A DNA stretch of 64,000 bases from Symbiodinium natans (taxonomy: Eukaryota; Sar; Dinophyceae; Suessiales; Symbiodiniaceae). Of the stretch, positions 19,613 to 31,899 are shown one piece after another (within the stretch, counting starts at the first letter, position 1; every line of letters begins with the position of its first letter). The position numbers were made by a program, and so were the translations under genes. The stretch covers positions 522,144 through 586,143 of the forward strand of contig CAJNDS010001657.1 of assembly GCA_905221605.1 (NCBI GenBank), written 5' to 3'. A model generated the notes under the pieces. The model was given only the letters and a program-made list of their open reading frames with translations. It made no database searches and was not told the origin of the DNA.

Positions 19613-21994
19613 GAGTGAATGCTATGTAAAGCGCTGGAAAAATGACCCTCCTGCTAACGCCAGGACCAAGAAGAGATAACTACTAAGTTACTAGGATTCC
19701 AAACACGCTGCTACAGCCAAGGAAAGTGTCCGCACGACGAGGAGCTTCGTCACCTTTTGAGTACCACCTGGCGGTGCATTGCCCCGAGATCCCATCTGCT
19801 GCGTGGCATTTCGTGAAAGTGCCGAAAACGGCTACGCTGCAGGAATTGCACCAAGCTATGCTGGTAGCGGTGAGTGAATGCAGCCTACCAGCAGATGTGG
19901 AGCACTTCAGCTTCTATCCAGTGGAGCAGACGGTGGATGGAGTGTGCTTGAAGCTCATGGACCGCTTAACGGAGATTGGCAGGCTGGATCTGTTGCTTTC
20001 GGCTTTGCCGCCAGACCATTTGCAAGTGATTCACTTGGTTTTTGCTCGCGAAGCACCCTGTCCAACAGATGTGCCGCAGGGTCCCAAAGCCTTTCCCATG
20101 TGTGGAATTTGCCTCCCGATCCTCGGCACCAGCTACCAGTACAAGGGGCCTTACCCGATTGTTGAGTACAACTTCGCTCAAAATGTATTTCCCACAAGTG
20201 GCAAGTATCCATACGGCTCCACTGTGCGATGTCACGAAGGTCGCAAGCAAGCTGTCGGGGAGTTCGGCGCTGCAGTGTTCCACCAGGATGCTGAATACAC
20301 TGAGACAATGACGGCTGATGCCAACATCGTCCAAGAGCTGATCTCAAGAGCTGCGGATTTCCCTAAACTTTGGAACCGAGATGTTGAGGTTGGATTGCAG
20401 GCAAGGGCTGGGACAATGCTTGCGCATGTGTGATCGTATGTGTATAGTATGGGGTACATACATATGCACATACAGAAACACATCTGATTGCGTCATCATT
20501 TTGTTTGCTTCCCTTGGCTGCCACCCAGACACAACCCACGACTAGCAAAGCTCTGGAAGCAAGAGTGACCCTGCTTTGCAAGGACTTCACGGCCAATGGG
20601 CTCTTCACCAGCAGCGAGAAGTCGGAGGATTGGAAGACGGGTCACAGCCTCCTCCCGCGTGGCTTCAATCAAATCAAGGTGAAGGGCTTTGCTCCACAGA
20701 TCTTGGCCAAGACTCGCGCCTTTGTTGGGGAATGGTCGAAGTTTGAAGCTGGCCACTTGGTCGAAGATGTGAATGAATGGCTGACGGCCATGACAGCAGA
20801 TGCCGTGGTCTCATGTAGCATGGGAATGGACATGTGCAACGTGGAACGCTTGGGTTCCAAGCAAGCGCCTCACAAGTTTGTCGAGACATTCCGCTTTGGC
20901 TTGGGCGTGTCAATGGGGAGCATCACGGCACAGTCTGAGCATCTTGGTCGCCCAGTGGTCCCTTCTGCCTTTCTTTGTGGTTCCTGGTTCCGGGTTCCCT
21001 TATCAAGTAACCAACGCCCAGAAAAGGGTTCTGGGTACCCTTAGGAAACATGGAACTTGCTGGGCTCGCAAGGTATGGCCTCAAGCGCTTCCTGCCCTTC
21101 TTCGATGCCGAAGGTCAACTTCAGGAGAGGTACCAGGCCGCCAAGAAGGAGATGCACCGACAAGTCGAAGACCTGGTGGAAGCCACACGTAGAGGTGAGT
21201 TGGGTGAGAGCTCGATCATTGCCACGATGCTGAACGACCTCAGTGCGGATGGCAAGCGGGTTCGCTACGGTGCTCTCTACGGGCATATCGTGAACCTAAT
21301 GATTGCAGGCCACGAAACCACCGCAGCCACCTTGGGCTTCACGTTGCAGCTGCTGGCGGAGCATCCTGTCTACGAAGAACGAGCCCTGGCGGAGGTGAGA
21401 GAGGTGTTGCAGGGCCGCACTGAACCCTCTGTGGACGACGTGCCCAAGCTGCAATTTGTGGAGCAGTGCTTCCGCGAGGCACTGCGGCTCTACAGCCCAG
21501 TGACATCCATTACTCGCGACGTGGCATACGACACAATGCTGGGGGGTCATCGAGTGTATCAAGGGGAGAGGATCAACCTGGTGACACGTGCCCTGCACAC
21601 GAACCCGGAGTACTGGGGCGGTGAATTTGGAGACCCGCTTTCTTTCAATCCCGATCGCTTCTCTCCGGAGGCTGTGAGGCAGCGACATCCCAATGCCTAT
21701 CATCCCTGGGGCTTTGCCAGTCGCGCTTGCATTGGAAGCCAGTTTGCCCTCTTCGAAGCCAAGACCTTTCTGGCCTCGATGTTGATCCACTTCCGTCTGC
21801 AGGGCATTCCGGGATACCAGATGGTGGCCAGTTGCGAAGGTGGTGGTGCTGCACCTTCTCCAGAGAAGTTGGCCTTGCGTGTCTTCCCGAGGCCAGGTGG
21901 ACCATTGTGGTCTGATGGCATCATGAAGCCACTGATGCCTGTTCACAACCGAGCAACCGAGGAGTTGGTACAGGATGATGCGTGCAGTGCATGA
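19481..21994 (+). CDS. Cytochrome P450, CYP102-like, with N-terminal extension
   Basis: Four exons fit in phase: 19481-19598, 19742-20400, 20583-20946, 21045-21994 (2,091 nt, 696 residues; donors GT, GC, GT, all acceptors AG). P450 features: FTANGLFTS near the B'-C region, the I-helix AGHETTAATLGF (about residue 467), the K-helix EALRLYSP, NPDRFSPE, and the heme-binding segment WGFASRACIGSQFALFEAK with Cys609 as thiolate ligand. In the heme loop Trp and Ala stand where Phe and Gly are usual. P450s insert one oxygen atom into organic substrates using electrons from a reductase; the closest overall pattern is the fatty-acid hydroxylase CYP102 type, but no fused reductase follows. Exon 1 supplies a hydrophobic stretch (about residues 8-27), a likely membrane anchor or targeting signal. 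Residues about 45-150 form a separate domain. The exon 1 join and intron 3 are inferred. Confidence 0.9.
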
Positions 21995-24190
21995 GCACTT
22001 TTGTCGATGGACGTAGCCGTGACTGCTCCGCAGTGGGGGCCATGAATTTGCCAGCTTTGGCCTGACATTTTATTGTACAGAAAACAATGCACCGGGCCGA
22101 TCTTGGAACGGGATTTGTGTACAGAGTATGGCTGCGGATCGTTGGCCATGCAGAGAACCGGCAAACAAGCTGACATGTAGAGACTGCCTCTCCGAGCTGG
22201 CCGCGGATCGATGGCCGAAGGAGTGTTGCTGTAGCTCAGCTGGATCCTGGAGTCTTACAAATGCAAAAAACATGCGCTGCAGCACAGGAAGTTATCAGGC
22301 CCATCGTAGAGAGCCCATGCTGGGCTCGTTTGGCCAACATTGATAAGGCCAAGCTTTTCTCAACATGAAAGCGCTGCTGCCGGAACAGCTTTGTTCAAAC
22401 AAGCTTGTGTGAAGTCAGGGACACGTGAGCGAGTTCTGAACTCTAGAGGTGGCATCCTTGTGCCTCCAAGCGCTGTTGCAACTTTGAAGATTCGTTCTCG
22501 CTTGGAGATTGTTTGGACCCTAAACCCAAAGCATGAAACTGTGTGTCACTGTACGTAGCTCAAAGCTTTACGCCCGGATCAGACCCTTCGACGTCTGAAC
22601 CCAATCCTAGTTTAGGAAGGTGTAGTCAAGATCAACTTGGTTTAACAATAGCTTGTTTTTGGGATCAGTAAATACATTTGGTGACCAAAACATACTTGGC
22701 GGAGTTCACGTCTCGTTTCAGCCAGGGCACGTGATTGCTTGTCATGCCTGCTCTCGTGGAGTTCCAGGCCGCTTAAGCTGTGCAAGTAGGCAATCTCAGA
22801 GAGAGCAATGGCAAAGCGAATGTCGTGTGATGCCTCCTTGGCGGGAAGATGGAGGGAAATGTTCCGAAAGAGAATGGCACGCCTCAAGTACGTAAACGCA
22901 GAGACGCAGCTAGGCAAACCGCACCCTCAGCGGAGACCCTGAACACTTAATTCCCTTGCTTCGCCACGGCCTGCATGCTGCCTTACATACGGTTCAAGCA
23001 GTACGAGTAGTGCATCCTAAGGCTGCCATGAGAGGTTCGCTGACTTTCAACATGGCAGTCCTAATTCTGTGCTCAGAACATGAAACAGATGTTTATCTGT
23101 CTCGCATATTGGACTCAGCTTCATTGCCGAACATATGAACAATTTAGGTGCACCAGACGACATGCTCCACGGCTGTCAACAGTCAGAGAGTGATGGCGCA
23201 GATCAGCAAACCACAAGTGCTGGTGGTTGCTGGAGCAAGCGCGTTGCTGTTGACGCTGTTGGCAGTCCCTTGGATTGTCCACTGTTCTGACAAAGACTTT
23301 ACAGACACCAAATGTTTACGGTATCATGCTATGGAAAATCAATTGAGACGTCAGGTCCGCCACAAACGAACACAATCAGCGCCAAAGGCAGGATGTACCG
23401 TTGAAACATGAATCTGATTATTTCATGTTGTCACTGCCATGCCGGACTGTCATGTCATCGATGGTCCAGGCTTATGAGCTTCCTTCCTGGTTGCGCTGGT
23501 TGGAGGAAAGTTCGTCGCACTTGCAAGTGCGGATGCGAGAGTGGGAGGTGGGCACCTGAGAGCACGTGCTGAGCCGTTGAGGCCATGAGTAGCCATGCAA
23601 AAGCCCTGCCAAGGATGGCCACTGGCGTCGAAGTCGGGGATGGCACGGCGCCAACCTCACTTGGAGCCTTGTCAGTCATTCTGGCAGCCTCTCAGCTCGA
23701 AAGCAAGGTTCCGACCTTCTTCACAGCCCGGACAGCGCAGTGCCACACCCCCAGCATGGGCAAAGCCTCGTCGGTGACGGTCGGTGACGGTCGGTGACTG
23801 TGACCTTGAACCAGTGCTGTACGTATTCCTGTTGTTGTGGATGACTACCCACGGCCTAACAGACTCCACATTCTGCAATCGGATTTCTTTGTAATTGTTT
23901 TCTGCGCATGCCAGGTACATCCCGTGCTACTTTTACAGCCCCGATGATGCTTGGGCTTGACATGGCGTCACCTCATTGGGTTAGGATTGTGATGAGCCTA
24001 GATTAGACATGTCTTCATCTCAATCAGCCCCACTTTGCTCACGGGACGTTTGCATGGATAGCGCATGATAGCGCTGGGTCTGGGCTGAGAGCAAATGTGA
24101 GAGGCGTTTCCCATCAAGGCCCCTTTCTGCCAGCAGGAAGAAGTGAAAGCGCTGACTCGCAAAGAAGCAAGAAACTACATTGCCCGAAAA
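21995..24190. other. Spacer, with one possible small membrane protein at 23190-23411
   Basis: Most of this stretch has no recognised gene. At 23193 an ATG opens a 72-codon frame beginning MAQISKPQVLVVAGASALLL and continuing LLTLLAVPWIVHC, a clear hydrophobic helix followed by a basic tail. It could be a small membrane protein or a first exon. At 23770-23800 the unit GGTGACGGTC is repeated. Confidence 0.3.
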
Positions 24191-24199
24191 CAAACAAGC

Positions 24200-24201
24200 G
24201 C

Positions 24202-24258
<57 letters not shown>

Positions 24259-24457
24259 CACACACACACAAACACACAGAGGCACACACACACACACAGG
24301 GGTCCGCACCCTCTTTCGAACACCCGGACACACGGACACACGGACACACGGACACATGGACACATGGACACACGGACACACACCACACAGCACACATCTC
24401 ACCGCACACCGCACACAGCACGCAGCACACAGCACGCAGCGCGCAGCCCACACCACA

Positions 24458-24488
<31 letters not shown>

Positions 24489-24545
24489 CATGCACCACGC
24501 ATCACTTATCACACAGCAAACATCACACACACACACACACGCTCA
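24200..24545. repeat. CA-type microsatellite
   Basis: Near-pure CA at 24205-24300 is followed by CACGGACA and CACACAGCA variants, then CA again at 24460-24540. Long Thr/His and Val/Cys frames over it are artefacts of the repeat. Confidence 0.97.
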
Positions 24546-25689
24546 CCGCGAATGTGTGAACCCATTTTGCGGAGGCTTTCTCATAGAAAGCTAGCCTAAA
24601 TCCTAGTTCTCAGGAGAAGATACTACAGGCTGGGCTGCATGGTTTGCTTCGGAATCAGAAGGCTGCCAGTTGATGTTGAAGGTGAATTTAAGAGAACTTC
24701 TTGCACACACGAGGAAGGAGAACCTGTCATCACGCACAACAACGACTATGCGATGCATCCCCAACATTCTCGTCAAAGAAGCCTGAGTCTTGAAGGGTTC
24801 AAGATTTTGGAGAAGAACAACCTACCTTTGTTTCGGACCCTGATGCCACATAGACGTCTGCAACATTTGCCTGTTCTCCTGTTTGAAGAGGAGCCCCTCG
24901 AAACCCATAAAACCTTAAGCAACCCAATTTCTGAAAGACCCGCAGGGGCCCGTGGAGTTCCGTCGAGGGGCTGAAAGCCACCGAGGGCTCTGCCACGGTG
25001 GTGCCAGGGCCTTGCAGATGCTTTTTTGGGGTTTTCGGCCTGCCGAAGCTTCTCTGATGGCTTTGGTCTATATTTAGTTTCTTGCAAGTCCGAGGGCATC
25101 CTGCTCTTTTGTTGGGTGACGGTGTTTCAGTTCTTTGTTTGTGCCAAGTTAAGTTTCAGCAATGATGGCACCTGTTTGGGCTTGACAGTCTGGGGTGCCA
25201 AAAGATTTGGATAGTTTCGGATGTTCCGGTCACATTAGGATCAGGCCCAAGGGATGTTTTGCGATTGCATGTTTGCTTTTTGTTGTATTGCAGTTTGGAG
25301 ATGTTTTGGGGGACTCTATGAGCCTCTTAGGTCTGGCTGGATTCCACAAGAACAAGACTACATGACAACATCGACTATGAATCATCAGAACAGAATCGAA
25401 CGGGAGTTGTGATAACAGATACCTTCGGTTCAGGGGTTGGCTCAGTGCATGCTATACCCCAAGTCGAGCATGTAGATCTGTCTAGGCCGAGCGTGTCGTG
25501 GGTTGTCTTCTTGTAGTGGGATTACGGCAATAGATGAGCTCCCGCTACAACCCCCGCCTGCGCGTTGTCTGAGGCCATGACCTCTGTCGGGTCCTGAGTC
25601 TTAGGGCATGCTTCCCATTGACGGAATGGCAAAAACATAGAGGGGGGGGGCATATGGAGGGTAAACCTAACCTAAATGTTAAACTTGAA

Positions 25690-26135
25690 TTTGGCGTTTA
25701 GACCCCCATTGTTCAGCACGAATTCGGCGTTTTGACCCATCTGACCAATTTGGCCCCCCCATTGTTCAGCACGAGTTTGGCGTTTTGATCCATTTCGGCC
25801 CCTCGCCCCCCCATTGTTCAGCACCCAGTTTGCCCCTCCATTGTTCAGCACAAATTTGGCGTTTTGATCCATTTCGGCCCCTCTGACCCCTCTGGCCCCC
25901 CCATTGTTCACAGCACGAATTTGGCGTTTTGATCCATTTCGGCCCCTCTGACCCATTTGGCCCCCCCATTGTTCAGCACGAATTTGGCGTTTTGATCCAT
26001 TTCGGCCTGGCCCCCCCACTGTTCAGCGCGAATTTTGCGTTTTGATCCATTTCGGGCCCTCTGACCACTTCTTTGTCCCCCCCATTGTTCACAGCACGAA
26101 CTTGGCGTTTTGATCCATTTCGGCCCTGCATCTGC
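25690..26135. repeat. Minisatellite of about 45-65-bp units
   Basis: About eight copies of a unit built from CCCCCCATTGTTCAGCACG, AATTTGGCGTTTTGATCC and ATTTCGGCCCCTCTGACCC, with variable spacers. The reverse frame reads as repeated NGSKRQ-type peptides because unit lengths are often a multiple of three, but it has no start or neighbours that suggest translation. Confidence 0.92.
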
Positions 26136-26461
26136 GACGGGGGCATCTGGGACGGGGGGATCTGGGATTTGGTGGCCCCGAAACCAAAAACAGCTGCAAG
26201 TTAAACACAACTTATGAAACTTGCAGCTGGCCCCTCTGACCCCTTTTTGTTCACGAACTGCAGCTCAACGAGCCACGAAGCCAGCTGGGCACAGGACTGA
26301 CTCAGGACTCAGGGTTCCTGGATGGAATATCTTGAGGTCTGTGTGATTGTTTGGTACCTTGGTGCGTCTGAACAGAAATTGAGAAAAACTTTCTATGTTC
26401 TTAAAGTTATGGGACTTTTTGGGCGGGTGGTTTTTTTCCGTTGCCTACACACAGAGATGCT

Positions 26462-26522
26462 GAACCCTAAGCCCTAAACCCCAAACCCTAAACCCCAAGC
26501 CCTAAATCCTAAACCCTAAACC
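26462..26522. repeat. Interstitial telomere-like repeat
   Basis: Imperfect CCCTAAA and CCCCAAA units, in the same orientation as the array at 52.2 kb. A short reverse-oriented patch (TTTAGGGTTTGGG) occurs at 26620-26645. Confidence 0.85.
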
Positions 26523-26748
26523 ATGGCAGCCTCAGGCCATGGATGACGTCCTCGGCCACCTGGCCTTCCTGGCAGCCGGCACTGGCCCCTGGAACGGTGC
26601 GACGGTGCAGGCGCGAGACTCCTGTTTTAGGGTTTGGGCTTTGGGATTTTGTTAACGGTTCGGTCAAGAGCCATGCGGCGCGATGCTGATTCCATGCACG
26701 CCTAAGCGGCATTGCCAAAAGCTTTGCAGGCCAAGTCTCGATGAAGAA

Positions 26749-27451
26749 TTAAAATATGGGAGGAACAGCGACCTTCAGCCCGGTTGTAGGGTCGCCCACC
26801 AAGGCTGCGCTCCAAAAGTTCGTGTAGCCGGTCGCAGCCTGTGCGCTATCATTGAGGTCCGACACCCGGTACGTGCAAAGACACCCAATGCTATGCCTTA
26901 AGTGTTCTTGCAAGCGCATTGGCTCCCAAAATTCCGTCCTACACACTTCGCGTCTGGTGCCGAAAGCGGCCCTTTGGGCCTCGGGCCAATCGGCATGCTT
27001 GCGGGCCCTGTGTGTGGCAAGTTGATGGAGGGTCGCAAAGGAAGCGTGACACAAGGGACAAGCGTGGTCTTCATCAAGGTTGATGAGCGGAGGGGGAGGC
27101 ACAGGTTCGGGCGACGAAGCCAACTCAGTGCATCCCGACCTTGGACCTCCTTTTTGGGGAACATTCGAATGGCGCGCCGGAGCCGCGGAAGATGCTCGTG
27201 ACCGAAGTCACGGCATTCAAGTAGGTCCATTTGCGGTGGTAGCGCAAGTCCTGTTGTTGACAAGATGCTCCGTCCTGCCTGTTGGGCCAAGCCGAACCAA
27301 ACCCCGTCCTCGCGCAAGGCGGCCCATGTGAAGGGGTCTGCGTCTTTGGCCAAGTCAATCCAAGCCCGGAGCTGGCTCGCGCTGCGACATTTCGCATGGG
27401 AGCGGGAACTGCAGTGCAGCACATGCTTTCTCTACATTGATCCCTGCGCAA
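26749..27451 (-). mobile_element. LINE-type retroelement fragment with C2H2 zinc finger
   Basis: On the - strand, 27123 to 26749 reads CPLCHASFATLHQLATHRARKH, a good C2H2 finger, followed by a second, weaker one (CRTEFWEPMRLQEHLRH). Upstream, in another frame (27422 to about 27150), SQLRAWIDLAKDADPFTWAA looks like the region between reverse transcriptase and zinc finger. The frame change between the two marks it as decayed. Zinc fingers of this kind lie near the C-terminus of the retrotransposon polyproteins common in dinoflagellate genomes. No reverse transcriptase core (YADD) was found in the window. Confidence 0.6.
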
Positions 27452-27639
27452 GTGCCCCCAGAATGGGCCTAAGCAAAGCCTTGATGATCCCGTCTAAGGG
27501 AATACCAGTCGCCCGCCGGTCCAACTTGAGCTGTCTGAGCTGGTGCCAAGCTCGCCCCGCCGGGGCCACTATGCTCCAGCGCCTGCTAGAGGGACATCGT
27601 TTTGACCAACTTGGCCGCGCTTTGCCCCCGCTGCCCCGC

Positions 27640-28415
27640 CTTGACTTCGTCACCAAAGCATGCTGGGATTGGGATAAGAAAGGCTATCCAGGCCATCTTC
27701 TTGTTCACGGACGGGTCATGGGATCCGGCTAGCAATGTGTCTGCGTGGGCGGTTGTGTCTTGTTAGGCACGGTGACGTTGTGAGGATGCGCCTCCGGTAT
27801 TTGCCATGACATTGGTCTTCCAACCAACTCCTTTCGAGCCGAGCGTGAGGCCGTTTTGCGCGCGAGAGCCATTGCACTTAGCGAGGCGCCTGTGCCGGTC
27901 ATCCTTGCCGCTGATTGCTCTGCGCCACTTGCGGTTACACATGGACAAGCCGCCTTTCATGAGGCTGATTGGGTGTCTGAATCCGCCATTGGCCTCATGT
28001 TTACTAGTGCCGCGTATGGGCAACCTTCCCAATCGGTTTGGATCCCATCGCATGTTGGCTGCGTGTTCACTGGAATCGCTGACGCCTTGGCGCACGCTGC
28101 AGCCAAGAATGGCCCGATCCTATCGCTCAACTGGCGTTGGGTCCACGGCACGTGTTCTGGAATACAGAGCCAGCTTCCGCACGCCAGGAGTGATGGCACA
28201 TGGGCCCTTTCCGCTTGTCAAACCCACGGCCAATTTCGTGAATGCCCCAAAGGAAGTACGGCAAGACACACCGTGCACCATTAGGATCGTGCAGTACAAC
28301 TGCTTCTCTTTGCGAGGACATGGCAGTGCCGAACTTGTCGCCAAGGGAGCTGTCAGACATCGCCTCGGTCTTTTGTGTCTACTAGCGGAAATTTGGGTTT
28401 TGGATGTTAGGGTTT
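27640..28415 (+). mobile_element. Retroelement fragment: RNase H domain followed by start of an endonuclease
   Basis: FTDGSWDPASNVSAWAVV (about 27700-27757) is the first strand and catalytic Asp of an RNase H domain; a TAG follows. A second frame gives FRAEREAVLRARAIALSE (Glu position), LAADCSAPLAV (Asp position), then VWIPSHVG with DALAHAAAKNG. The frame then changes again to TIRIVQYNCFSLRG, the opening strand of an apurinic-type endonuclease as found at the start of LINE ORF2. At least two frameshifts and a stop make it a relic. It points away from the - strand zinc-finger piece next to it. Confidence 0.6.
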
Positions 28416-31400
28416 AGGGTTTGGGGTTTTCGAGTTGGGCTTTGAACCCTAGACGCCAACCCCTATGCCCTCAACCTCAACCCTCCATTCCCAAGCTCGG
28501 CTCCTGAGGGCTGCTGGCAAGGTGCCGCAGTGGCAAGCCCAAATTAACAAATGCGGCATCTTCAGGCAGATCCGGGAGGAGGGTGCAGGTCGCACCTGCA
28601 GGCGTGAGCACTTCGACTTGCTCTTTGCTGTGTGCCTCTACAACAGATTGCTTCCATCGGCAAGAGCCGTCAATGTCACGTCAATCGGTGCGTGCCGTCG
28701 GAGCGCCGCAACACAGACATTGGGATGCGTAGGCCTTCCATCCACAGGGACAGCGGTCAAGTCTCGATGGAAAGCCTGTGGTAGTCAAAACAGGCCCGAT
28801 ATCAGGGATCGGCGAGGTAAGAACCTGCGTTTTTTGTACCTGCTGAGACTTGTAAGCAGATGGAGACGGCCTGGCCAGCACTTCCATCAAGGCTTCCCGT
28901 CAGCTGCATGCTTGCGTGATCTTTCGTGTGCTGATACGTAGTTTGTGTGAGCGTGGGCTGGCTCCTATTCAGCAACCCTCTGCCCGTTCGATAATAGAAC
29001 ATCTCACAGTGCGCGATCGCATCTTGTCTTTTATTTGTTGTTTCACGCGCCGATGGCAGTGCGGCGCCAAAGCCTCAAACCCTGCCCGCGTTCCCATGGC
29101 CCTAAATCCAAGCCAGAGGCTATAGGGCCCGTGCTCGTGAGCTTCCGCGATTGCAAATGCACCGTGTTGAGTTCCGGAAGGGGGGCTTTACGCCGTAGAC
29201 CTCAAGCCTGACATGTTCTCCAACCCTAAGCCCCCAGACCGCTGAACCCTAACTGCCCTCAACAGATAAAGATCTCCAAAACATGTATTCATAAGCAGTC
29301 CAAAAACACTAGTTTCTCCAAAATCCTGAACCAACTAGCTTAGAACGCGTGTTTGGGCATCAACGCATCCGCGCAACAACGTGCAAACAAATGCGCGGTG
29401 CATATTCAGTAGTTGTTCACCCTAGCACAGAAGACAGCTCAGAGCCCTGCTAAGCAAGGCGAACGCGTAAAGCTCGACAAACTCTGCAAAAAACGAATGA
29501 GATGGGAAGCAGGTCCGCAACGCGGAAAATTCGAAGCACGAAAACAAGAAAAAAACTGCCCAAATCCGGTAAGTGCAAAAAGCACGCGCCAAAGCCAAAA
29601 CAACGTGTGATATGTGCAAAAAACCGAGGGAAACAGATGCAGATAGTGCATAAATCCGGAACTGAGCATTTGCAAAAGCCCGACACGGGTGGTGGTGATG
29701 GTGGTGCTGCTGCTGCTGGTGGTGGTGGTGGTGGTGGTGGTGGTGCGCGAATTGACAACATGAAGCTGCGTGATCGCAGCTGTTGGATTTCGCGAGACAC
29801 TTAGAATCTTCGCAGCCCAGCGGGCCCTGTGAGCAGGAATTGCGATCACCCCGCCGTCCCAGACCTCAGGAGGCGCGTTTGCTCGCCATGGCAGTGCCTT
29901 TCCGCTTACTGACACGATAATGTGTGATAATGTCATCTAGGTTGATCTCACAAGATTCTCGCACGTTTGTCAGCAACACTGTGAGCCGCCGCCCAAAGAG
30001 TCCGCAGAGAGGCCGAGAGAAGTGCATTGGTTTGAAGCGGAATGCAGAATGGTCTCAGCTGCTCTCGTGTGCAGATACGACCAACGTCACACAAATGTTT
30101 GTATCTACAGGCTCGGTTCCAGCCCTGTGCTCGTTGCATTATGCTGGGTCTCTCATTACTTGGAATTTGCAGGATGGCTCCCGTGGGCATGAACCCGTAG
30201 CCCAGTCGCTGCAACTTGAGAGAATAGCAGACGCACGAACCTTCCACGCGTGCTGAGTCGCTGGGCTTTGCGCAAGCTTCCAGTGCATCCTCATCCTCGA
30301 CGAGTGGACCCCGACCTGTTTGTCGTGTTTTTTTTGAAGTTTGTTGGAGCTCCGCTGAGTTTCGCTATGTCCCGTGTTGGGCGGAGGTTCAGGCCAGCAG
30401 TGACCTCTTTCCAGACAACTGTGGAGGCGTCCGTGTTTTGCCTGACTATGTCTGTGGAGTCAGGTAATTAGCGCTGCCAAAGCGGCCGACTCGTGACACG
30501 ATGCTTGCGGAGTATGAGAAAGCTGTCTTGCTGCCTCGATGCTTCGTCGTTTTTTCTGCAGTTGGCAACACACGGAAGTCAGGTTTGTTTATTTCTTGTT
30601 AGGCAGAAGCTTCTCCTGGTTCAAAGCAGAAGCGGCGAACCACGCTGACATCGGCAACGACTGCGTGCAGAGCATCCGCAGCATCCGCGTTCTGATGAGG
30701 TTCGTCAACCCACGCGATGCCGTTCTGAACACCTTCCTTTGCGAATGTCTTGCAAGTGTATGAAAAACACGCGTGCTGATAGCCACCTCTTCAAGTGGTT
30801 ACGTGTTAAAGAACTTGACGTAACCCCCTCGGAGCCATGGGCGGCCTGTGCACATGTCACGTGTCTTGAACGTCAAGGCGTGAAGCCAGTGATCGGTTTA
30901 CATGTATTTACATGTATATGTATATATACTAATTATACATGGTTCTATTCCTCTGGATGTCTACAGAGATTGACCTCGGAGTGCGTGTTGGGTGTCCTAG
31001 GTTCCAGGTCAGCCAGTTCTGTCTCCAAGCTGCTTTCCATGAGGCAAGGGTGACTCCCTGACGACGAGTGCGTGGAATTGGGTCACCTGCGCCGAGAATA
31101 AGTTTGCGAATCAGGTGGGGTTTCGAGGCTGCAAATGAGCTGGGCTTGACGCCTCACGAGGAATGCTCGGTAACGAAGCCGGAGGAGGCGCCTCACAGTT
31201 TGATGGGGGCGCCAAGGTTTTACGTGGCTTGACAAGTCACAGGCGACTCCTGACGAAAGCATTTCAATTCAGCGGGGAGTGCCAAAAAAGGGGCCTCACA
31301 CTAGCTACGCCAGAGTGCCTACAATGTCTGCCAAGTCCAGAAAGTTGTTCACATCAGTGGTAGTACTTTGAAAACTCCCCTGCCCCCCAAAACCCAGCGC

Positions 31401-31800
31401 AGCAGCAACAACACCACCGGCGCCACTTGCTCACAACCGCCGCCCCAGCAACCCTGCCAAACCACAACCAAACGCCAATCGCCGCCACCGCCGCCGAAGG
31501 AAGAGAAGAAGAGCGCGGATGAGGGGCCTCCTGGGCGAACTCCGTGCTCAACTCTAGTGCTCGAGGGCTCTGTAAAGAGTTAGACAAGACAAAGACCGAG
31601 GCGCAAGAAACAGAAGTTGCACGCGAGGGCCGTTACAAATTTCACGTGTCGCCCGCCTGTGCGGTAGATGCTTCCGACCGCACGCCCGCTCTTCCTTTCT
31701 CCTTGGAGGGCGAGATGGCCAATTACGCCGGGGCGGGAAACATTTTCGACAGTGTTCCGAAGCTTGCGCGTGCCAAGCAACACAAATGACAAAGGTCACT
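28405..31800. other. Spacer with small repeats, no recognised gene
   Basis: Telomere-like TTAGGGTTTAGGGTTTGGGG occurs at 28408-28427. A GGT/GCT trinucleotide run lies at 29688-29745 and an AT-rich patch at 30900-30945. At 30605-30740 a GC-rich frame (CVQSIRSIRVLMRFVNPRDA) looks exon-like but I do not recognise it. Confidence 0.45.
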
Positions 31801-31899
31801 ATCAAGGTCATGGATGCTTGGCAGATATCAAGAGTTATCTGTACTCAGGTAGCATATACCCGGCGGTACCTTTGTACAGGAAGTCTCTAAGGCTGGGTC

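Noticed and set aside
21995-22120. Fused reductase after the P450, as in classic CYP102 enzymes
   Set aside because: The frame stops at 21994 and no flavodoxin or FAD/NADPH reductase motif follows.
24020-24599. Thr/His and Val/Cys frames at 24.0-24.6 kb
   Set aside because: CA microsatellite artefacts.
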